From: an uncultured Enorma sp.
GTDB lineage: Bacteria; Actinomycetota; Coriobacteriia; Coriobacteriales; Coriobacteriaceae
DNA length: 27,706 bases
Direction: 5' to 3'
Assembly (NCBI GenBank): GCA_905210055.1
Contig: CAJLVH010000008.1
Coordinates: 1-27,706 of the forward strand
Shown: positions 15,691-22,956 of the stretch, one piece after another
Numbering within the stretch: position 1 is the stretch's first letter
How the letters are laid out: each line of letters starts with the position of its first letter
Translations under genes and position numbers: made by a program
The notes under the pieces: generated by a model
What the model saw: the letters and a program-made list of their open reading frames with translations, nothing else
Told to the model about the DNA's origin: nothing
Databases searched by the model: none

Positions 15691-16446
15691 ATGCTGGAAA
15701 GCATCCTCGATCCTCGGCGCTGGGAGATAACCCTTGGTTCATTAGATGCGTTTTGGGACGGCTTCTTCGTCACGCTGCAGGTAGTCGTGTACGGCCTCGT
15801 GCTCGCGCTCGTGCTCGGCACGGTGCTCGGCATCTTCTCCACCACCCGCTCGCGGGTGCTGCGCGCCATAAGCCGCGTGTACGTCGAGTTCTACCAGAAC
15901 ACGCCGCTGCCGGTGCAGGTCGTCTTCATGTACCTCATGGGTCCGCAGTTGCTGCAGCGCGTCCTGGGTGCACCCACGCCGGTTCCCATCCCGCCCGTGG
16001 TGCTTGGCTTCGTGGGCGTGGGGCTGTACCATGCCGCGTACGTTTCCGAGGTTATCCGTACGGGTATCGAGAGCGTTCCGCGCGGCCAGATGGAGGCGGC
16101 GAAGAGTCAGGGCTTCACCACGGTTCAGGCATATCGGTACGTGATCTTGCCGCAGACGTTCAAGGTCATTCTGCCCCCGCTTTGCAACCAGGCGCTCAAT
16201 CTGGTGAAGAACAGCTCCGTGCTCGCGCTCGTCGCCGGCGGCGACATCATGTACCGCTCGAACAGCTTCGTGGGCACCTACGGCTACTTGCAGGGATACA
16301 TCGTCGCCTGCGTCATGTACTTCGTGATCTGCTTCCCGCTCGCGCTGCTCGTGCAGTATCTGGAGAAGCGCTCGAAGCGCATGCCTAAGGCGAAGAAGCT
16401 CGACCTTGCTGCCCTAAAAGGCGTCGAGACCGTGAAGGAGGCGTAA
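15691..16446 (+). CDS. Amino-acid ABC transporter permease, first subunit
   Basis: This 251-residue inner-membrane subunit of the HisMQ/GlnP type has about five hydrophobic segments. The conserved cytoplasmic EAA loop reads MEAAKSQGFTTVQAYRYVIL followed by PQTFKVILPP, where it docks on the ATPase. NTPLPVQVVFMYL and VSEVIRTGIESVPRGQ are family motifs. The C-terminus is basic. ATG 15691 has AAAGGAG at ideal spacing; GTG 15670 would place the start before that site and is rejected. It pairs with the permease gene that begins five bases downstream. Confidence 0.94.
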   Translation: MLESILDPRRWEITLGSLDAFWDGFFVTLQVVVYGLVLALVLGTVLGIFSTTRSRVLRAISRVYVEFYQNTPLPVQVVFMYLMGPQLLQRVLGAPTPVPIPPVVLGFVGVGLYHAAYVSEVIRTGIESVPRGQMEAAKSQGFTTVQAYRYVILPQTFKVILPPLCNQALNLVKNSSVLALVAGGDIMYRSNSFVGTYGYLQGYIVACVMYFVICFPLALLVQYLEKRSKRMPKAKKLDLAALKGVETVKEA

Positions 16447-16450
16447 GACC

Positions 16451-17098
16451 ATGGATGCTTTCAACGCTACGAACTTGGGGTTCATCCTGAGCGGGTTTTG
16501 GCTCACCATTCGCATCTCGGTGCTGGCGATCATCTTCTCGGCGATCTTCGGCACGATCCTCGCCATGATCAAACAGTACTGCCGCGGCAAGTTGAGCCCG
16601 CTCCGCTGGCTCGTGACGGCCTACATTGAGCTCTTCCGTTGCACGCCGAACCTCCTGTGGATCCTCTTCATCTACTTCACCATGCGCGCGTCGAACTTCG
16701 TCGTCTCGGTGGTGGCGTTCACGGTGTTCACCTCGGCTGTCATGGCCGAGATCGTGCGCGGCGGCTTCAACTCGATTCCTAAGAGCCAGTTCGAGGCAGC
16801 ACAGAGCCAGGGTTTCGGCTTCTTCAGCACCATGCGTCTCATTATCTTGCCGCAGACGTTCAAGACGATCATCCCGGCGCTCTTCAGCCAGTGCACCACG
16901 GTGATCAAGGACTCGTCGTATCTTGCAAGCATCAGCGTCATGGAACTCATGTTCAACGCGCGCGTCGTCATGGCGCAGATTCCCAACCTGAGCGCGAAGC
17001 TGCTCATGTACGGCCTCGTGTTCTTGCTATACTTCGTGTTGAATTTCGGCATCTCGCTCATCGTGCGCGCGTACCAGCGCCGCAGGGTGGCAGCGTAA
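16451..17098 (+). CDS. Amino-acid ABC transporter permease, second subunit
   Basis: This 215-residue membrane subunit completes the transporter pore. It has about five hydrophobic helices, the motif YIELFRCTPNLLWILFIYF and an EAA loop (FEAAQSQGFGFFSTMRLIIL followed by PQTFKTIIPAL). Its ribosome site (AAGGAGG) is inside the end of the preceding gene, and only four bases separate the two reading frames, so the subunits are translated together. Confidence 0.94.
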   Translation: MDAFNATNLGFILSGFWLTIRISVLAIIFSAIFGTILAMIKQYCRGKLSPLRWLVTAYIELFRCTPNLLWILFIYFTMRASNFVVSVVAFTVFTSAVMAEIVRGGFNSIPKSQFEAAQSQGFGFFSTMRLIILPQTFKTIIPALFSQCTTVIKDSSYLASISVMELMFNARVVMAQIPNLSAKLLMYGLVFLLYFVLNFGISLIVRAYQRRRVAA

Positions 17099-17162
17099 GG
17101 CTGACCGGTCGCTTGTTGGGAACCCCGGCGCGCAGGTCGCACGGGTGAGGGGAGTGCAGCTC

Positions 17163-17870
17163 ATGCCTAAGAAGGATAAAGAGAAGGCCGACGTCTCGAA
17201 GCTCATGGCTCGCGATATGTATGCCAACGATGCTCTGGGCGCCCCGACCGAGGACGCCGATCCCGACGCCCCGGTGGTAATCTCGATCGCGCGCCAGTAC
17301 GGCACGGACGCGCATGAGATCGGCATCGCGCTGCAGGAGCGCCTGGGGATTCCGCTCTACGACAACGAGCTGCTCATTCGCGCCGCGAAGCGCGCCGATA
17401 CCGTGGTGGAGAAGGTCGCGCCCTACGACGAGGCCGTCGCCGCCGAGATGATGGCGTTCCTGCCGGATCGCTTCGACGCGCGCACTATGGCGGATAAGCT
17501 CTTCGAGAATCTGCGCCAGGTGATCCTCGACGTGGGGTCGACCGAGTCGTGCATCATTATCGGGCGGCTTTCCGACTACATCCTGAGCGACAACCCGAAC
17601 CTCATCAGCGTGTATATCACCGCGCCGCTCGAGGAGCGTGTAGAGATCGTCATGAAGCGCCGGGGGCTTTCCGAGCGCAAGGCGCTCAAGCGCATCAAGC
17701 ATATGCAGCGCAACCGCGAGCTGTTCTACAAGCGCTACTCCGCCGGCAAGACAAAGCTGCGCCTGGACAAGGATATCACGCTCAACCGTGCGCTCTTCGG
17801 CGTCGAAGGGTGCTGCGAGATTATCGCGCGCGCCTACGAGATCAAGATGAAGGAGCTTGGCCGCCTCTAG
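17163..17870 (+). CDS. Cytidylate kinase-like family protein with altered P-loop
   Basis: This 235-residue protein belongs to the cytidylate-kinase-like family (Cytidylate_kin2 type) by SIARQYGTDAHEIG, LGIPLYDNELL, IIGRLSDYIL, VYITAPLEERVEIVMKRRGLS and the C-terminal DKDITLNRALFGVEGC pattern. Family members usually read RQYGSGGREI at the nucleotide loop; here it is RQYGTDAHEI, which loses the two glycines, so catalysis is uncertain. A roughly 35-residue polar N-terminal segment precedes the domain. ATG 17163 follows GAGGGGAG; GTG 17145 overlaps that site. It is 64 bases downstream of the second permease and may be the last gene of the importer operon. Its role is unknown. Confidence 0.8.
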   Translation: MPKKDKEKADVSKLMARDMYANDALGAPTEDADPDAPVVISIARQYGTDAHEIGIALQERLGIPLYDNELLIRAAKRADTVVEKVAPYDEAVAAEMMAFLPDRFDARTMADKLFENLRQVILDVGSTESCIIIGRLSDYILSDNPNLISVYITAPLEERVEIVMKRRGLSERKALKRIKHMQRNRELFYKRYSAGKTKLRLDKDITLNRALFGVEGCCEIIARAYEIKMKELGRL

Positions 17871-17942
17871 CGCCATGCGCTGCCCAAAACGCCTGAGAAG
17901 TGTTGCGCGATACTTGATTTATACATATCTGCAAAATTTCTC

Positions 17943-17971
17943 TTGCGCGCGGTGCAGGCTCTTGGTACACT
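17943..17971 (+). promoter_or_regulatory. Promoter of the tRNA-Asp gene
   Basis: TTGCGC (17943-17948) and TACACT (17966-17971) are spaced by 17 bases. The predicted start is about 15 bases before the mature tRNA 5' end. Confidence 0.6.
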
Positions 17972-17992
17972 TGCTACCGCAGCATTTGCTGA

Positions 17993-18070
<78 letters not shown>

Positions 18071-18081
18071 TTGCTTGTAAG

Positions 18082-18105
18082 AGCCCCGCCACGAGCGGGG
18101 CTTTT
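18082..18105 (+). terminator. Rho-independent terminator of tRNA-Asp
   Basis: AGCCCCGC (18082-18089) pairs perfectly with GCGGGGCT (18095-18102) around CACGA and is followed by TTT. It lies 11 bases after the tRNA. Confidence 0.85.
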
Positions 18106-18122
18106 GCTTAAGCAGCACTTTG

Positions 18123-18155
18123 GCGACACTTTGGGAACGGGTTCAAAAGTGTCGC
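18123..18155. repeat. Palindromic element with GGGAACGGGTTC core
   Basis: Perfect 10-bp arms GCGACACTTT (18123-18132) and AAAGTGTCGC (18146-18155) enclose GGGAACGGGTTC, which can itself pair GAAC with GTTC. The core matches 11 of 12 bases with the core in purF (GGGGACGGGTTC) and 10 of 12 with the repeats at 22957-23072 (GGGGACGTGTTC, opposite strand), although the arms differ. Confidence 0.7.
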
Positions 18156-18264
18156 GTTCTTCGCTAAGGCGTCAATATGGTGCCGTTGCCAGAGTTTCTG
18201 GGTAGACTAGGATACGATTCTCGAGATGCTTTTATAGGCGCTACCGGTTTGGTCGTGGTATATA

Positions 18265-18276
18265 GATAGGACTATC
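18265..18276. promoter_or_regulatory. Candidate operator of the Rrf2-family gene
   Basis: GATAG-GA-CTATC is a perfect 5-2-5 inverted repeat 31 bases before the Rrf2 start. It directly follows TATATA, a possible -10. Autoregulation is common in this family, but the site is short and unproven. Confidence 0.35.
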
Positions 18277-18307
18277 CACCAAAGCCCGAGACGATGGGGG
18301 TGAAGCC

Positions 18308-18799
18308 ATGGACATTTCAAGAAAGACCGATTATGCCCTGCGTATCCTCTCGATGCTCGTGGAGAGCGGTGACGAGCTGCTGTCGGTTCGCGTTGCGGCC
18401 GAGCAGGTTGACGTGCCGTATTCGTTTGCCAGATCTATCCAGCATGGGCTTGTCCAGGCGGGCATCATCGAGAGCCTGCGCGGCGTGCGCGGCGGCATGC
18501 GTCTCAAGGCCAACCCCGAGGAGCTGACCATCTACGATATCGTCCGTGCTGTGCAGGGACCGTTCGTCATCAATGAATGCACCGCGGCGGACGGCGATTG
18601 CCCGCGCATGGAGACGTGCTGCTTCCACCCGCTCTGGATGGGGGTCGAAGCGCTCCTGAACGACTACTTGAGTTCCGTTACCTTAGCAGACGTGGTGGAA
18701 GGGCGCAGGTTTCCCGCGGTCGACGCGAAGTTTGCCGATCGCGGTGCGTTCGCTGAGTATGCGCGTTGCGCCGCGCTTAAGAACGTGGGACAGGCGTGA
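18308..18799 (+). CDS. Rrf2-family transcriptional regulator, probable Fe-S sensor
   Basis: This is a 163-residue DNA-binding regulator. The winged helix covers about residues 1-70: MDISRKTDYALRIL at the start, then SVRVAAEQVDVPYSFARSI and ESLRGVRGGMRL. Cysteines at 91, 98 and 104/105 (ECTAADGDCPRMETCC, then FHPLW) match the three-cysteine cluster ligands of IscR-type proteins in number and approximate spacing, so an iron-sulfur cluster that senses redox or iron state is likely. ATG 18308 has GGGGGTG upstream. The stop overlaps the glycosylase start by four bases (GTGA), and rubrerythrin lies next; both could be targets. Confidence 0.88.
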   Translation: MDISRKTDYALRILSMLVESGDELLSVRVAAEQVDVPYSFARSIQHGLVQAGIIESLRGVRGGMRLKANPEELTIYDIVRAVQGPFVINECTAADGDCPRMETCCFHPLWMGVEALLNDYLSSVTLADVVEGRRFPAVDAKFADRGAFAEYARCAALKNVGQA

Positions 18800-19836
18800 C
18801 GAGTACGTTCGGCAACTCGGGCGACGCGGGAAGGCGTACAGGCAAGGCTTTTGAGGAACCGCACGCGAGCGCGCAGGCATGTGCGTCCGTGCCTGCCGGC
18901 ATGGACGGTTTCCGGGAGCTGGTGCGTGCCGAGGGCGCGCGCCTGTACCGCGACCTGCCATGGCGGCGCACGCGCGACCCGTATATCGTGTGGCTTTCTG
19001 AGGTCATGCTCCAGCAGACGCAGGTAGCGCGCGTCGAGACACGTATGCCGGCGTGGCTCGAGCGGTTTCCGAACATCGAGGTTCTGGCCGAAGCGCCGAC
19101 GGCGGATGTGCTCGCGGCCTGGCAGGGCATGGGATACAACCGGCGTGCGTTGGCGTTGCAGCGCGCTGCGCGTGAGATCGTCGAACAACACGGCGGGGTG
19201 TTTCCGCACGAGGCACGTGCGCTCGAGGCCCTGCCCGGCATCGGTCCCGCTACGGCGCAGGGCATCCGTTCGTTCGCCTTTGATCTGCCCGGCGTGTATC
19301 TCGAGACCAACGTGCGGACGGTCTTCCTACATCATTTCTTTCCCGATGTTCCCGGTGTCCCAGACCGGGAGCTTGTGCCGCTCGTGCGCGCTGCGTGTCC
19401 GGCTGTGTATGCGACGGACGGAGATAGCGAGACGTGCGCGGAGGGGTACGCGACACCGTTCGACGCCGAGGATACCCCGCGCGCGTGGTATTACGCTCTG
19501 TTGGATTATGGTGCGCGCTTGAAGAAAGAGGTGCCGAACCCTTCGCGCCGCTCTGCAACGTATGCGCGCCAGTCGCGTTTCGAGGGCTCGCGGAGGCAGA
19601 AGCGCGCTGAGGTGGTGCGCATCCTGCTCGATGCGAAGGCGGCGGGTGAAGCCGATATGGGCACCGCCGCGGTGCATATGGCGCTCAACACCGTTGAGCG
19701 CGCAGCGGGAAGACCTGCGGTCGACGAGGCGCTTGTCGCCAGCATCTTGTGCGATCTTGAGCGTGAGGGGTTTTGCGCTCGCAGCTGCCATGCGGGCGAT
19801 GGTGCTTGTGACGAGGATCGCTGGGCGATCGCCTGA
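18796..19836 (+). CDS. MutY-like HhH-GPD DNA glycosylase lacking the usual Fe-S motif
   Basis: This 346-residue repair enzyme resembles adenine glycosylases that remove A opposite 8-oxoG. Glu69 in WLSEVMLQQTQV aligns with the catalytic Glu of MutY, and LPGIGPATAQGI (146-157) is the helix-hairpin-helix. Where MutY has LDGNV with its catalytic Asp, this protein has LETNV (Glu170). The C-x6-C-x2-C-x5-C cluster motif is absent and replaced by NPSRRSATYARQSRFEGS (248-265), a pattern I associate with a separate clusterless branch. Four cysteines (319, 327, 331, 338) occur at the extreme C-terminus instead. GTG 18796 is taken for its GTGA overlap with the Rrf2 stop; ATG 18901 is an alternative that removes a low-complexity 35-residue leader. 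Confidence 0.82.
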   Translation: MTSTFGNSGDAGRRTGKAFEEPHASAQACASVPAGMDGFRELVRAEGARLYRDLPWRRTRDPYIVWLSEVMLQQTQVARVETRMPAWLERFPNIEVLAEAPTADVLAAWQGMGYNRRALALQRAAREIVEQHGGVFPHEARALEALPGIGPATAQGIRSFAFDLPGVYLETNVRTVFLHHFFPDVPGVPDRELVPLVRAACPAVYATDGDSETCAEGYATPFDAEDTPRAWYYALLDYGARLKKEVPNPSRRSATYARQSRFEGSRRQKRAEVVRILLDAKAAGEADMGTAAVHMALNTVERAAGRPAVDEALVASILCDLEREGFCARSCHAGDGACDEDRWAIA

Positions 19837-19920
19837 TGGTGCGCTTGGTGCCGCGAACAGACCGACGTGCGGAATTTGATGCGGGCGGGCTCCAGCGCGT
19901 AGGGCGCCTAGCGATTATCT

Positions 19921-19945
19921 CTTATTAGAAATTATTCCTAATAAG
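19921..19945. promoter_or_regulatory. Candidate redox operator upstream of rubrerythrin
   Basis: CTTATTAG (19921-19928) and CTAATAAG (19938-19945) form a perfect 8-bp inverted repeat around AAATTATTC. It is an A+T-rich island just upstream of the promoter at 19948. It resembles PerR/Fur-type boxes in base composition and symmetry but does not match a consensus exactly. Confidence 0.5.
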
Positions 19946-19947
19946 GG

Positions 19948-19976
19948 TGGTTACGCTCTCGCACTCTGGGTATAAT
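19948..19976 (+). promoter_or_regulatory. Promoter of the rubrerythrin gene
   Basis: A perfect TATAAT (19971-19976) has a weak TGGTTA (19948-19953) 17 bases upstream. The leader is about 60 bases. Confidence 0.6.
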
Positions 19977-20042
19977 CAAAGCACTGGTGCTGAAGGCACC
20001 AGATAACCCGTGTCGTTCGCACAAAGAGAAAGGGATGCGACC

Positions 20043-20582
20043 ATGGATTTCGAGAATTCCCAGACTAAGAAGAACCTTGAGACCGCGTTTGCCGGCGAGT
20101 CGCAGGCGCACACCAAGTATCGTTACTACGCGTCGAAGGCCAAGAAGGACGGTTACGTTCAGATTTCTAACATCTTCATGGAGACCGCGCTCAACGAGTC
20201 TGAGCATGCCAAGCTCTGGTTCAAGTATCTGCATGACGGCGCGGTGCCCGACACCCTGACCAACTTGAAGGACGCCGCCGCGGGCGAGAACTACGAGTGG
20301 ACGACCATGTACGACGAGTTCGCGAAGACCGCCGAGGAGGAGGGCTTCAAGGAGATCGCCGCCAAGTTCCGCGGCGTGGGCGCTGTGGAGAAGGCTCATG
20401 AGGAGCGCTACCTCAAGCTCGCCGAGCGCGTCGAGAAGGGCGAGGTCTTTACCCGCGAGGGCGTGAAGGTGTGGAAGTGCGGCAACTGCGGCCACCTGCA
20501 CGTGGGTCCCACCGCGCCGGAGCTTTGTCCCGTCTGCAACCATCCGCAGAGCTACTTCGAGGAGCATGTCGTCAACTACTAA
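20043..20582 (+). CDS. rbr: Rubrerythrin
   Basis: This 179-residue cytosolic non-haem iron protein reduces hydrogen peroxide in anaerobes. The ferritin-like domain supplies diiron ligands in NLETAFAGESQAHTKYRYYA, ETALNESEHAKLW and VGAVEKAHEERY. The C-terminal rubredoxin-like domain has two CxxC knuckles, CGNCGHLHVG and CPVCNHPQSYF, that bind a single iron. Length and domain order are typical. ATG 20043 has GAAAGGG upstream. It is transcribed alone between its own promoter with an A+T-rich operator-like palindrome and a strong terminator, and sits beside a probable Fe-S regulator and a base-excision enzyme. Confidence 0.96.
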   Translation: MDFENSQTKKNLETAFAGESQAHTKYRYYASKAKKDGYVQISNIFMETALNESEHAKLWFKYLHDGAVPDTLTNLKDAAAGENYEWTTMYDEFAKTAEEEGFKEIAAKFRGVGAVEKAHEERYLKLAERVEKGEVFTREGVKVWKCGNCGHLHVGPTAPELCPVCNHPQSYFEEHVVNY

Positions 20583-20628
20583 GCGATAACGTGTCGTCCC
20601 TAAGGGACGGACGAAGCGCGATGTTGAG

Positions 20629-20659
20629 CCGGGTCTCGTTTGAGGCCCGGTTTTTTTTT
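20629..20659 (+). terminator. Rho-independent terminator of rubrerythrin
   Basis: CCGGGTCTC (20629-20637) pairs with GAGGCCCGG (20642-20650) around GTTT, followed by nine T residues. Confidence 0.93.
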
Positions 20660-20806
20660 CATCTGAATATAGCGAAAACTACCGTTTACCGGCTCCAGCA
20701 TTAAGGCCATAGCCCTTACTCGAAAAAACCTTGCAGAAAATTGGCTCGCGGCGCGCCTGGTGCCACACTGGAATTCTCCTCAATGCGTGGAACTTGGAGG
20801 TGCGGC

Positions 20807-21379
20807 ATGGATCTATTCATCGAGACGCCGGAGCGGGCTGCGGAGCGCCTGGAGCGCGGGCGTCGCTTGCAGGAGGCGTGGATGGCCTCCTTGCGGCAGG
20901 GGGAGGCTGGTGCGCGGCGAATGCAGGTTGATGAGGTGCCCGAGGTGTACGGCGCGGCTGAAGCGGGATGTCGTGCAGCTGAAGCCGACTACAGCACGCC
21001 TGACGAGCACGTGCGGGAACGATCGGGGGAGCGCCGGCCGTGCGATGAGCAACCGGTGAAGACTCGACGTTTCGGGAGAAGGCGGCGACGCGAGAAGGAC
21101 GCGCGTGCCAAGGCGGAGTCCTATTCCGTCGCGCAGGAGGCGTATCGCGATGAGCTTGCCTACGATAAGCGCCGCGCGCGAAGACGAAAGCTATTTGCCG
21201 TGGTGCGCGCGGTAGGCCTGCTTTTTGGAATCCCGTTGCTCTTGGTCGCGGTGTTCGTTGGGTCATATGTGTTCACCTGCATCTTTAACGGGGCGACGCC
21301 GGAGGAGGTAGTCGAGCTCCTTTCCGATATGGTCACCCGATGCGTGTTGTTCTTCACGCAGATTGGATGGGGCTCGTAG
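20807..21379 (+). CDS. Hypothetical tail-anchored-like small membrane protein
   Basis: This 190-residue protein is not recognised. Residues 1-130 are highly charged and probably cytosolic, with many Arg and Glu, a helix-prone start (ERAAERLERGRRLQEAW) and a very basic cluster (RRFGRRRRREKDARAK, 87-102). One hydrophobic segment spans about 131-160, then a short C-terminal segment (PEEVVELLSDMVTRCVLFF) follows. ATG 20807 has TTGGAGGTG just upstream, which decides it over a longer reading from 20741. It lies upstream of hicAB but has an 87-base gap and probably its own transcript. Confidence 0.65.
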   Translation: MDLFIETPERAAERLERGRRLQEAWMASLRQGEAGARRMQVDEVPEVYGAAEAGCRAAEADYSTPDEHVRERSGERRPCDEQPVKTRRFGRRRRREKDARAKAESYSVAQEAYRDELAYDKRRARRRKLFAVVRAVGLLFGIPLLLVAVFVGSYVFTCIFNGATPEEVVELLSDMVTRCVLFFTQIGWGS

Positions 21380-21447
21380 CCTGGGGTGATTGGCGCAATA
21401 TAGCGCGACGTTTTGGAGTGAAGCAAGAAAATAAAATAACAATACTT

Positions 21448-21453
21448 TATAAT
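21448..21453 (+). promoter_or_regulatory. -10 box of hicAB in an A+T-rich patch
   Basis: TATAAT lies 13 bases before the hicA start, within an unusually A+T-rich stretch (about 21425-21455). No clear -35 box. With so short a leader, the transcript would begin very close to the ribosome site GGAGG. Confidence 0.45.
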
Positions 21454-21466
21454 TAATGGAGGAATC

Positions 21467-21682
21467 ATGCCCAAGGAGCTCGAGACGAGAGAAGTGCTTA
21501 AGCGCCTGAGCGCCGAAGGGTGGATTCTCCGTTCTGGCAAGGGGAGCCATGTCGTTGCGACGAGAGGGACAAGCATGGTCACCGTTCCGACGGCTCGACG
21601 AGAGTTGGCGATCGGGACGTATAGGAGCATAGCGAAGGTAGCAGGATGGCTGCCCCGCCGACGTGAGGGGAGTGGGGAGTAG
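21467..21682 (+). CDS. hicA: HicA-type mRNA interferase toxin
   Basis: This 71-residue toxin has the double-stranded-RNA-binding-like HicA fold. EVLKRLSAEGWILRSGKGSHVV contains the catalytic His28 after the GKGS turn, and TVPTARRELAIGTYRSIAKVAGW is the typical C-terminal helix. Such toxins cut mRNA when free of the antitoxin. A GGAGG ribosome site precedes ATG 21467. Two bases separate its stop from hicB, so the pair is translated as a unit. Confidence 0.9.
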   Translation: MPKELETREVLKRLSAEGWILRSGKGSHVVATRGTSMVTVPTARRELAIGTYRSIAKVAGWLPRRREGSGE

Positions 21683-21684
21683 CG

Positions 21685-22143
21685 ATGCACGGATACGTTT
21701 TCCAGGCGGTGATGACGCCGGGCGAAGAGGGCGGATATGACGTCATCGTGCCTGACCTCCCTGGGTGCTTGAGCTATGGGGATACGTGCGAACAGGCAGC
21801 GTTTGAAATCGCCGATGCGATGAGGACATACGTCGCGGCGCTTCTTCGCGATGGGTGTTCCGTTCCATCGCCGACCTTTCGCGAAGTTGTGCCTCCCGAG
21901 GTTTCGCTCATCGTACATTTCGAGACCGATGAGAGCTATCTTGTCGAGGGCGAGGTCGTATCTGCGGCCGAAGCGTCGCGACGCCTCGGCATAAGCGCGG
22001 GGCGCGTCACGCATCTACTCGATGCAGGCCTGCTCGACGGGTATCGCCGGGGACGAAGGACATACGTTACCGTGGAGAGCATTGCGCGCCGGAAGGCGTC
22101 CGCTGCACGAGCGGGTCGTCCGCGTAAGAAAGCCAACGCATAG
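21685..22143 (+). CDS. hicB: HicB-type antitoxin with C-terminal helix-turn-helix
   Basis: This 152-residue antitoxin neutralises HicA and probably represses the pair. The N-terminal HicB fold (about 1-75) shows GGYDVIVPDLPGCLSYGD and TCEQAAFEIADAMRTYV. A distinct C-terminal module (about 92-140; VSAAEASRRLGISAGRVTHL then LLDGYRRGRRTYVTVESI) looks like a MerR/excisionase-type helix-turn-helix, rather than the ribbon-helix-helix found in many HicB proteins. The last residues are basic. ATG 21685 begins two bases after the hicA stop. No phage or integron genes flank it. Confidence 0.9.
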   Translation: MHGYVFQAVMTPGEEGGYDVIVPDLPGCLSYGDTCEQAAFEIADAMRTYVAALLRDGCSVPSPTFREVVPPEVSLIVHFETDESYLVEGEVVSAAEASRRLGISAGRVTHLLDAGLLDGYRRGRRTYVTVESIARRKASAARAGRPRKKANA

Positions 22144-22236
22144 CAGACCAGCGCATAGCAGAGAGATCACGCGTAAAGGAACCTTTTGCGATAAAGGCAT
22201 GGCGTCTCCACAGGCATCGCCCGGATCGGGGCGGGG

Positions 22237-22899
22237 CTAATTCAGCCTCGCGCTGGGGCAGATGTCGGCGAGCGGGCATTCGCCACAGAGCGGCTTGCGC
22301 GCGTCGCAGATCTCGCGGCCGAGCATGATCCACTGGTGGTTCACGTCGTTCCAGTACTCGCGCGGCAGGATCTTCAACAGGTCTTGCTCGGTTTTGAGCG
22401 GCTCTTTCGCATGCGTTTTGGGTGAGAGCATGAGCCGGTGCGCGATGCGGTTCACATGCGTGTCGACGGCGATGCCCTCCACGATGCCGAAGCCCACATT
22501 GAGCACGATGTTCGCGGTCTTGCGGCCGACGCCGGGGAGCTTCACGAGCTCGTCCATGCTCGCGGGCACCTCGCCGCCATAATCGGCGACGATCATCTGC
22601 GCGCATTCGACGGCGTGTTTGGCCTTCATCTTGTAGAACCCGAGCGACTTGATAACCTCGGCGACCTCAGCGGGCGTGGCGCTCGCCATGGCCTCGGGCG
22701 TGGGCCAGCGGCGGAAGAGCTCGGGGGTGATCTTGTTCACCTGGGCGTCCGTCGTCTGTGCAGAGAGCAGCACGGAGATGACGAGGCGGAACGGATTCTT
22801 GTGATCGAGGAAGCACTCGACCGGTCCGTAGCGCTCGTTGAGGCGACGGCACACCTCGATGGCGCGCTCCCGTTTTGCGGCATTGGTTTCACGTGGCAT
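22237..22899 (-). CDS. nth: Endonuclease III (DNA glycosylase/AP lyase)
   Basis: This 220-residue base-excision enzyme removes oxidised pyrimidines and nicks the resulting abasic site. The HhH motif LPGVGRKTAN holds catalytic Lys127, and VDTHV holds catalytic Asp146. The [4Fe-4S] loop is intact: Cys198, 205, 208 and 214 with C-x6-C-x2-C-x5-C spacing. LLSAQTTDAQVNK is another family signature. The start at 22899 is chosen because GGAAAGG lies upstream on the minus strand; a further upstream ATG at 22932 lacks one. It is convergent with hicAB and divergent from the LacI gene. Confidence 0.96.
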   Translation of the reverse strand: MPRETNAAKRERAIEVCRRLNERYGPVECFLDHKNPFRLVISVLLSAQTTDAQVNKITPELFRRWPTPEAMASATPAEVAEVIKSLGFYKMKAKHAVECAQMIVADYGGEVPASMDELVKLPGVGRKTANIVLNVGFGIVEGIAVDTHVNRIAHRLMLSPKTHAKEPLKTEQDLLKILPREYWNDVNHQWIMLGREICDARKPLCGECPLADICPSARLN

Positions 22900-22931
22900 G
22901 GCGTGCCTTTCCGTTGCTGGTGCTCGCAGCA

Positions 22932-22940
22932 ATTCTAGCA
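22932..22940 (-). promoter_or_regulatory. Extended -10 promoter element of nth
   Basis: On the minus strand this reads TGCTAGAAT, an extended -10 with one difference from TGnTATAAT, 33 bases before the nth start. The repeat block at 22957 begins just upstream of it and abuts the -35 region. Confidence 0.45.
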
Positions 22941-22956
22941 GCAGTGGACGAGCGGC

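Noticed and set aside
19400..19560. Frameshift in the MutY-like gene explaining the missing Fe-S motif
   Set aside because: The frame continues cleanly with a recognisable NPSRRS…QSRFEGS segment and proper codon bias, so the absence reflects the protein branch, not a sequencing error.
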